Shown: positions 5,780 to 9,325 of the stretch, in pieces
Layout: each line of letters starts with the position of its first letter
How positions within the stretch are numbered: position 1 is the first letter of the stretch
Assembly: GCA_042573625.1 (NCBI GenBank)
Contig: JBHPCZ010000126.1
Coordinates: 1 to 9,325 of the forward strand
Length of the DNA stretch: 9,325 nt
Origin: JBHPCZ01 sp042573625
Lineage (GTDB): Bacteria; Desulfobacterota; Desulfobacteria; Desulfobacterales; UBA11574
Reading direction: 5' to 3'
Notes under the pieces: model-generated
What the model was told of the DNA's origin: nothing
Seen by the model: only the letters and a program-made list of their open reading frames with translations
Databases searched by the model: none
Translations under genes and position numbers: made by a program

Positions 5780-6752
5780 ATGAAAGAAAAAAGGCTTTTA
5801 ATTATCCACCAGGGTTCTCTCGGTGATTTTGTGTTAACCTTTCCCGCTATTACCCTGCTCAAAAAAAAAATCCATTGCATCGATGCAATCTGTCAGAGCA
5901 GCCTCGGAAAATTGGCATGCGGGCTCGATGTTATCGACAGATGGGTTCCCCTTGAAGCGGCATCCTTTGCGTCACTCTATTCAGACACCATCGACCCGGC
6001 GGCAAGAAAAATTTTGCGTTCCTACCATCATATTACCCTTTTTCCATTTTCCGCAGCATTGGAAGCGGCCATAAAAAAGGTTGTTGGAGGGAATGTTCAT
6101 CGTATTCCCCCCCGACCGGACACATCTAAAAAAACCCACATCAGCAGTCATATTTTGGCCCATCTTGCAGGATCCGGTCTGCTTGGAGAAGGTGATGACG
6201 CCCAGAAGCGCATCGAACCGCCGATCCAACATCCGGATGAAGGCAAGCGGCCTTTCAACTCTTCCAAGATATTGATCCATCCCGGATCGGGAAGCCGAAA
6301 AAAATTCTGGCCGATTTCAAATTTTATAAAAATTGACGTATCTCTTCGATCGAACGGCTTGACACCGGAATTTATTCTCGGCCCCGCAGAGCACTTTCTT
6401 TTTAAGATATTGAAACAGGATGATCATCAAGAAAGTGTGGTTCATATCATTGACGAACTGACAGATCTTGTTTTACTGTTTAATACGGCTGGCGGATTTA
6501 TCGGAAACGACTCCGGAATGAGTCATCTTGCAGCCTTTATGGACCTTCCCACCGTCGCTATTTTCGGGCCCTCTCCTCCGACCCTGTGAAAGATGGAAGC
6601 CTGTCGGACGAGCGGTGAAGGGCGTCAGGCCCGTTCTGGAGTGCAGCCCGTGTTTTGAAACAGAGATAAAAGACTGCAAGCAAATACAGTGTTTTGAAAA
6701 GACATCCCCTGAAACAGTTTTAAACGCATTCTACGCACTTTTTGACAGATGA
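5780..6752 (+). pseudogene. GT9 heptosyltransferase (LPS-core type), frameshifted
   Basis: Glycosyltransferase family 9 enzymes transfer heptose from ADP-heptose to the LPS core at the cytoplasmic face. The first frame (5780-6589, 269 residues) has G-S-L-G-D-F-V-L-T-F-P-A-I (12-24), H-P-G-S-G-S-R-K-K-F-W-P (from His167) and the donor-site segment N-D-S-G-M-S-H-L-A (from Asn243). It then reads T-V-A-I-F-G-P-S and stops at 6587-6589. The expected continuation, R-W-K-P-V-G followed by a four-Cys tail (C-S-P-C-F-E ... C ... C-F-E) and a final helix, lies in the +1 frame to the TGA at 6750-6752. That end overlaps the next ATG by 4 bases, as a real gene end would. A gain of one base, or equivalent indels, at about 6575-6590 explains it; the joined product is about 324 residues, normal for GT9. 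A sequencing or assembly error is possible. The Shine-Dalgarno site is weak, and element 2 ends 4 bases before the ATG. Confidence 0.85.
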
Positions 6753-8599
6753 AAAAAAAGACTAACAGTACGAACAAACATCATCTATTTGCCATCCTCG
6801 CCATATGCCTCTCTTGCATACTTATTTATTCCAACACCCTGAATGTCCCCTTTCAATTTGATGACAGCCTAAGAATTCAAGATAATCTTCACATCCGTTT
6901 AACCAGTCTTTCCATTCAAAAAATTGCAAATGCTGCATTCAAGAAACCTTCCCATGCAAATCGCCCCGTCAGCAACGTCACTTTTGCCCTCAATTATTAT
7001 TTTCATCAATCCAATGTTTCCGGATACCATGTGGTTAATATCCTGATCCATATCATGGCCGGTATATTTCTCTATTTTTTTATACAGATCACTCTGGATA
7101 TAAACTCATCGCCGCTGCCTGAGCGATCCCAAAGATGGATATCCTTTTTCACGGCCCTAATATGGATTGTTCATCCAGTTCAAACGCAGTCTGTGACTTA
7201 CATTGTACAAAGGATGAACAGCCTTGCTGCAATGTTCTATATTCTGACTTTACTGCTGTATGCGAAGGCGCGTATTGCAGAAACAGCATGGATAAAACGA
7301 ACACTTTTTGCAGGTTGCATGGTTTCCGGTATCCTGGCGCTCGGTTCAAAGGAAATATCCGCCACAATCCCTTTCTTTGTTTTTCTCTATGAATGGTACT
7401 TCTTTCAGAATTTGAGTCGGAGCTGGCTGAAACGTTGTTTGCCGGTCTTTGCGGGTGCTTTTGTCCTTTTTGCTGCTGTTGTATTAATATATATCGGATT
7501 TCACCCCTTTGAAAGCATATTGGCCGGTTACAAAACGCGTGATTTTACGTTAACGGAAAGAGTTTTGACCCAGTTCAGGGTTGTGATTTTTTACATCAGC
7601 CTTCTGATGTTTCCTCACCCTTCCCGACTAAACCTGAATCACGATTTCCCGCTTTCACATTCAATATTCGATCCCGCCAGCACCTTTGTTTCCGCATTTC
7701 TTATCATTGGCTTGATCTGCCTCGCAATCTGCACAGCGAAAAAAGAGCGGCTGTTCTCTTTTTCTGTTCTGTGGTTTTTGGGAAATCTGGTCGTCGAATC
7801 ATCGGTGATCGCCCTTGAGATAATATTCGAACACCGCATCTATCTGCCTTCCATGTTTGTCTTCCTCATGGTCATTATATTTGCCTTTCGATATATTAAA
7901 CCGAAATGGCTGTTGTTTACAATTCTCTGCGGTGTGATGGTGATATGCGCTTTGTGGACCTATAAAAGAAACCACGTGTGGCAAGACAACTTAACACTCT
8001 GGGCCGACGCTTTGTCAAAAAACCCCCACAGCTACAGGGCGCACAACAATTTTGGTAAAGCGCTGAGCGAACAGGGTCGTTCAGAAGAAGCCATCCGCCA
8101 TTTTTCAGAAGCATTAAGGATAAAGCCCGATCTTGAGAAAGCACACAACAATATGGGCAATGCCCTTAACAAGCAGGGTCGTCCAGAAGAAGCCATCGAC
8201 CATTATTTGCAAGCGCTGCGGATAAATCCCGATTATGCGAAATCACATTACAATCTGGGCAAAACGCTGAACAGACAGGGTCGTACAGAAGAAGCCATCG
8301 ACCATTATTTGCAGGCGCTGCGGATAAATCCGTATTACGCGGACGTATACAACAATATGGGTAATATCCTGAGCAAGCAGGGTCGTACGCAAGAAGCCAT
8401 TGACCATTATTTACAAGCGCTGCGGATAAAGCCTGATTTTGAAGAAGCACAAAACAATCTGGGGGTTGCTCTTTTTCGTAAAGGGGATATCGAGGGGGCC
8501 ATTAAACACTTCCGAGAGGCGTTACGAATAAAACCTGACTACATTCATACTAAAAACAACCTCAAAAAGGCATTGATGTATCAACGACAAAATCAATAA
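6749..8599 (+). CDS. Multi-pass membrane glycosyltransferase-like protein with C-terminal TPRs (TMTC-like)
   Basis: 616 residues. The N-terminal part (1-425) is a polytopic membrane region with a first helix at about 12-31, then F-Q-F-D-D (35-39, acidic pair in the first outside loop), R-P-V-S-N-V-T-F-A-L-N-Y-Y-F, Y-H-V-V-N-I-L-I-H, and E-H-R-I-Y-L-P-S (from Glu361). These features recall the PMT/GT-C-fold proteins of the TMTC type, which use lipid-linked sugars to glycosylate proteins. Residues 431-600 are five 34-residue tetratricopeptide repeats that would bind peptide partners, followed by a partial sixth. The ATG overlaps the heptosyltransferase stop (ATGA), so translation is probably coupled and no separate ribosome site is seen. 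Repeats 2-4 are nearly identical in DNA. The TPR call is certain; glycosyltransferase activity is inferred, and a plain membrane TPR scaffold is the alternative. Confidence 0.8.
   Translation: MKKKTNSTNKHHLFAILAICLSCILIYSNTLNVPFQFDDSLRIQDNLHIRLTSLSIQKIANAAFKKPSHANRPVSNVTFALNYYFHQSNVSGYHVVNILIHIMAGIFLYFFIQITLDINSSPLPERSQRWISFFTALIWIVHPVQTQSVTYIVQRMNSLAAMFYILTLLLYAKARIAETAWIKRTLFAGCMVSGILALGSKEISATIPFFVFLYEWYFFQNLSRSWLKRCLPVFAGAFVLFAAVVLIYIGFHPFESILAGYKTRDFTLTERVLTQFRVVIFYISLLMFPHPSRLNLNHDFPLSHSIFDPASTFVSAFLIIGLICLAICTAKKERLFSFSVLWFLGNLVVESSVIALEIIFEHRIYLPSMFVFLMVIIFAFRYIKPKWLLFTILCGVMVICALWTYKRNHVWQDNLTLWADALSKNPHSYRAHNNFGKALSEQGRSEEAIRHFSEALRIKPDLEKAHNNMGNALNKQGRPEEAIDHYLQALRINPDYAKSHYNLGKTLNRQGRTEEAIDHYLQALRINPYYADVYNNMGNILSKQGRTQEAIDHYLQALRIKPDFEEAQNNLGVALFRKGDIEGAIKHFREALRIKPDYIHTKNNLKKALMYQRQNQ
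8039..8548 (+). repeat. Five 102-bp tandem repeats encoding TPR units
   Basis: Units start at 8039, 8141, 8243, 8345 and 8447, each exactly 102 bp (34 codons). The 56-base blocks at 8174-8229 and 8276-8331 differ at two positions, and the block at 8378-8433 differs from the second at six. Units 1 and 5 are much more diverged. This points to recent internal duplication of the middle units, or homogenisation between them. Confidence 0.9.
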
Positions 8600-8632
8600 A
8601 TAGAAAACGGTTGCCGGACCCTGAGTCAAGTA
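8600..8632. other. Short convergent intergenic gap
   Basis: Thirty-three bases separate the stop codons of the TPR protein gene and murI, which point at each other. I see no stem followed by a T-run on either strand, so no terminator is called. Confidence 0.5.
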
Positions 8633-9325
8633 TTACGTTTTAACATGCTCAAGTAGAACATTTCTTTTGAGTGTGGCCTGTGCTACCTTTTCAAACTGCT
8701 CTGTTACATCCGACACCATCAGGTTGAATCTGCCGTTTTTACCGAGCAGATTATCGACCTCAGCATGCTTTTCTAAATAATCCTTTACCCATCCCGTAAC
8801 AGCGATCGAAGAATCGATGATATTTACCCTTTTTCCAATTTTTCTTTGTATCTTATCTTTTAACAGCGGGTAATGGGTACATCCCAGAATAAGGGTGTCT
8901 ATCTGTCTGACTTTCAAGGGATGCAGATATTTTTTAACAATCATTGCGGTTTCAGGTCTCTTGAACCATCCCTCTTCCACCAGCGGGACAAGGAGCGGGC
9001 AGGCGACCGAATAGACCTTGGCGTCCGAATGCTTCTCTTTGATCTTCTTTTCATAAACACCGCTCTTGATTGTGGCGCGCGTACCGATAACCCCTATCCT
9101 GTACTTCCTGGAAATCTGAACAGAAAGCTCCACCGCAGGCGTGATGACCTCAAATACCGGGACATCAAATCGCTGAATGACACTTTCCGTGGCAACACTT
9201 GAAGCTGTATTACATGCAATCACAACGATTTTTGCACCTTTACTCAACAGAAAATCGGTGTTTTCAAGGGCATATTCGACAACGGTGTCCGGACTCTTGG
9301 TCCCGTATGGCGTTCGAGCCGTATC
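8633..9325 (-). CDS. murI: Glutamate racemase, 5' end cut by window edge
   Basis: Converts L-glutamate to D-glutamate for peptidoglycan synthesis in the cytoplasm, without cofactor. The frame is open from 9325 down to the TAA at 8633-8635, giving 230 visible residues that begin D-T-A-R-T-P-Y-G-T-K-S-P, a conserved block normally some 30-40 residues into the protein. So only the N-terminus, including the usual D-S-G-x-G-G motif, is missing. Both catalytic cysteines are present: V-I-A-C-N-T-A-S (codon 9212-9214) and L-G-C-T-H-Y-P-L (codon 8879-8881). The TTG at 9245-9247 is internal and should not be taken as the start, since family sequence continues upstream of it. It is convergent with the TPR gene and unrelated to it in function. 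The call is secure. Confidence 0.95.
   Translation of the reverse strand, partial: DTARTPYGTKSPDTVVEYALENTDFLLSKGAKIVVIACNTASSVATESVIQRFDVPVFEVITPAVELSVQISRKYRIGVIGTRATIKSGVYEKKIKEKHSDAKVYSVACPLLVPLVEEGWFKRPETAMIVKKYLHPLKVRQIDTLILGCTHYPLLKDKIQRKIGKRVNIIDSSIAVTGWVKDYLEKHAEVDNLLGKNGRFNLMVSDVTEQFEKVAQATLKRNVLLEHVKT

Noticed and set aside
6528..6752. A separate 74-codon gene starting at ATG 6528
   Set aside because: The ATG lies inside the heptosyltransferase in another frame; only the part after about 6590 is real, as the displaced C-terminus of that enzyme.
8166..8450. A repetitive 94-codon - strand open frame
   Set aside because: It is simply the antisense of the 102-bp TPR repeats; its internal repetition mirrors them.
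8039..8548. Regular 102-bp repeats as a possible CRISPR array
   Set aside because: The units are contiguous, in frame and encode TPR motifs; there are no short repeats separated by unique spacers.

Overview
The window looks like chromosome of a Gram-negative bacterium, most likely a sulfate-reducer-type deltaproteobacterium (Desulfobacterota, Desulfobacterales-like). This rests on base composition, a helix-turn-helix/PTS-EIIA fusion, a GT9 heptosyltransferase (an LPS-core type enzyme) and a TPR-tailed membrane glycosyltransferase. No marker gene settles the taxon, so this is inference.

Layout. Positions 1-156 hold no convincing gene. A fused class I (4Fe-4S) fumarate hydratase follows (157-1764, +), probably starting at a TTG with a strong Shine-Dalgarno site. 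A 454-base gene-free stretch (1765-2218) contains a compact element at 1987-2182. It has 19-nt terminal inverted repeats bounded by TA, and read on the + strand it folds into a long closing stem around a multibranch loop with three hairpins. Next comes a + strand group: an HTH + PTS EIIA fusion (2219-2908), a ClC chloride channel/transporter with two CBS domains (3012-4736), and a tandem universal stress protein (4768-5595). Together they suggest an ion-homeostasis or stress module linked to phosphorelay or nucleotide status.

A second TA-bounded inverted-repeat element (5593-5775, MITE-like) sits exactly between the usp stop codon and the next start codon. After it come a heptosyltransferase gene broken by one frameshift (5780-6752) and, overlapping its stop by 4 bases, a multi-pass membrane protein with five C-terminal TPRs (6749-8599) that resembles the TMTC/PMT-like glycosyltransferase group. 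These two form a glycan or protein-glycosylation pair. On the opposite strand and convergent lies murI, glutamate racemase (8633-9325), cut by the right edge.

The most unusual parts are the two non-coding inverted-repeat elements, each just upstream of a start codon. A TTAGGTA/TACCTAA heptamer, the tip of the first element, also recurs around the promoter of the HTH gene and at the ribosome binding site of the ClC gene. No tRNA, rRNA, CRISPR array or transposase gene is visible.
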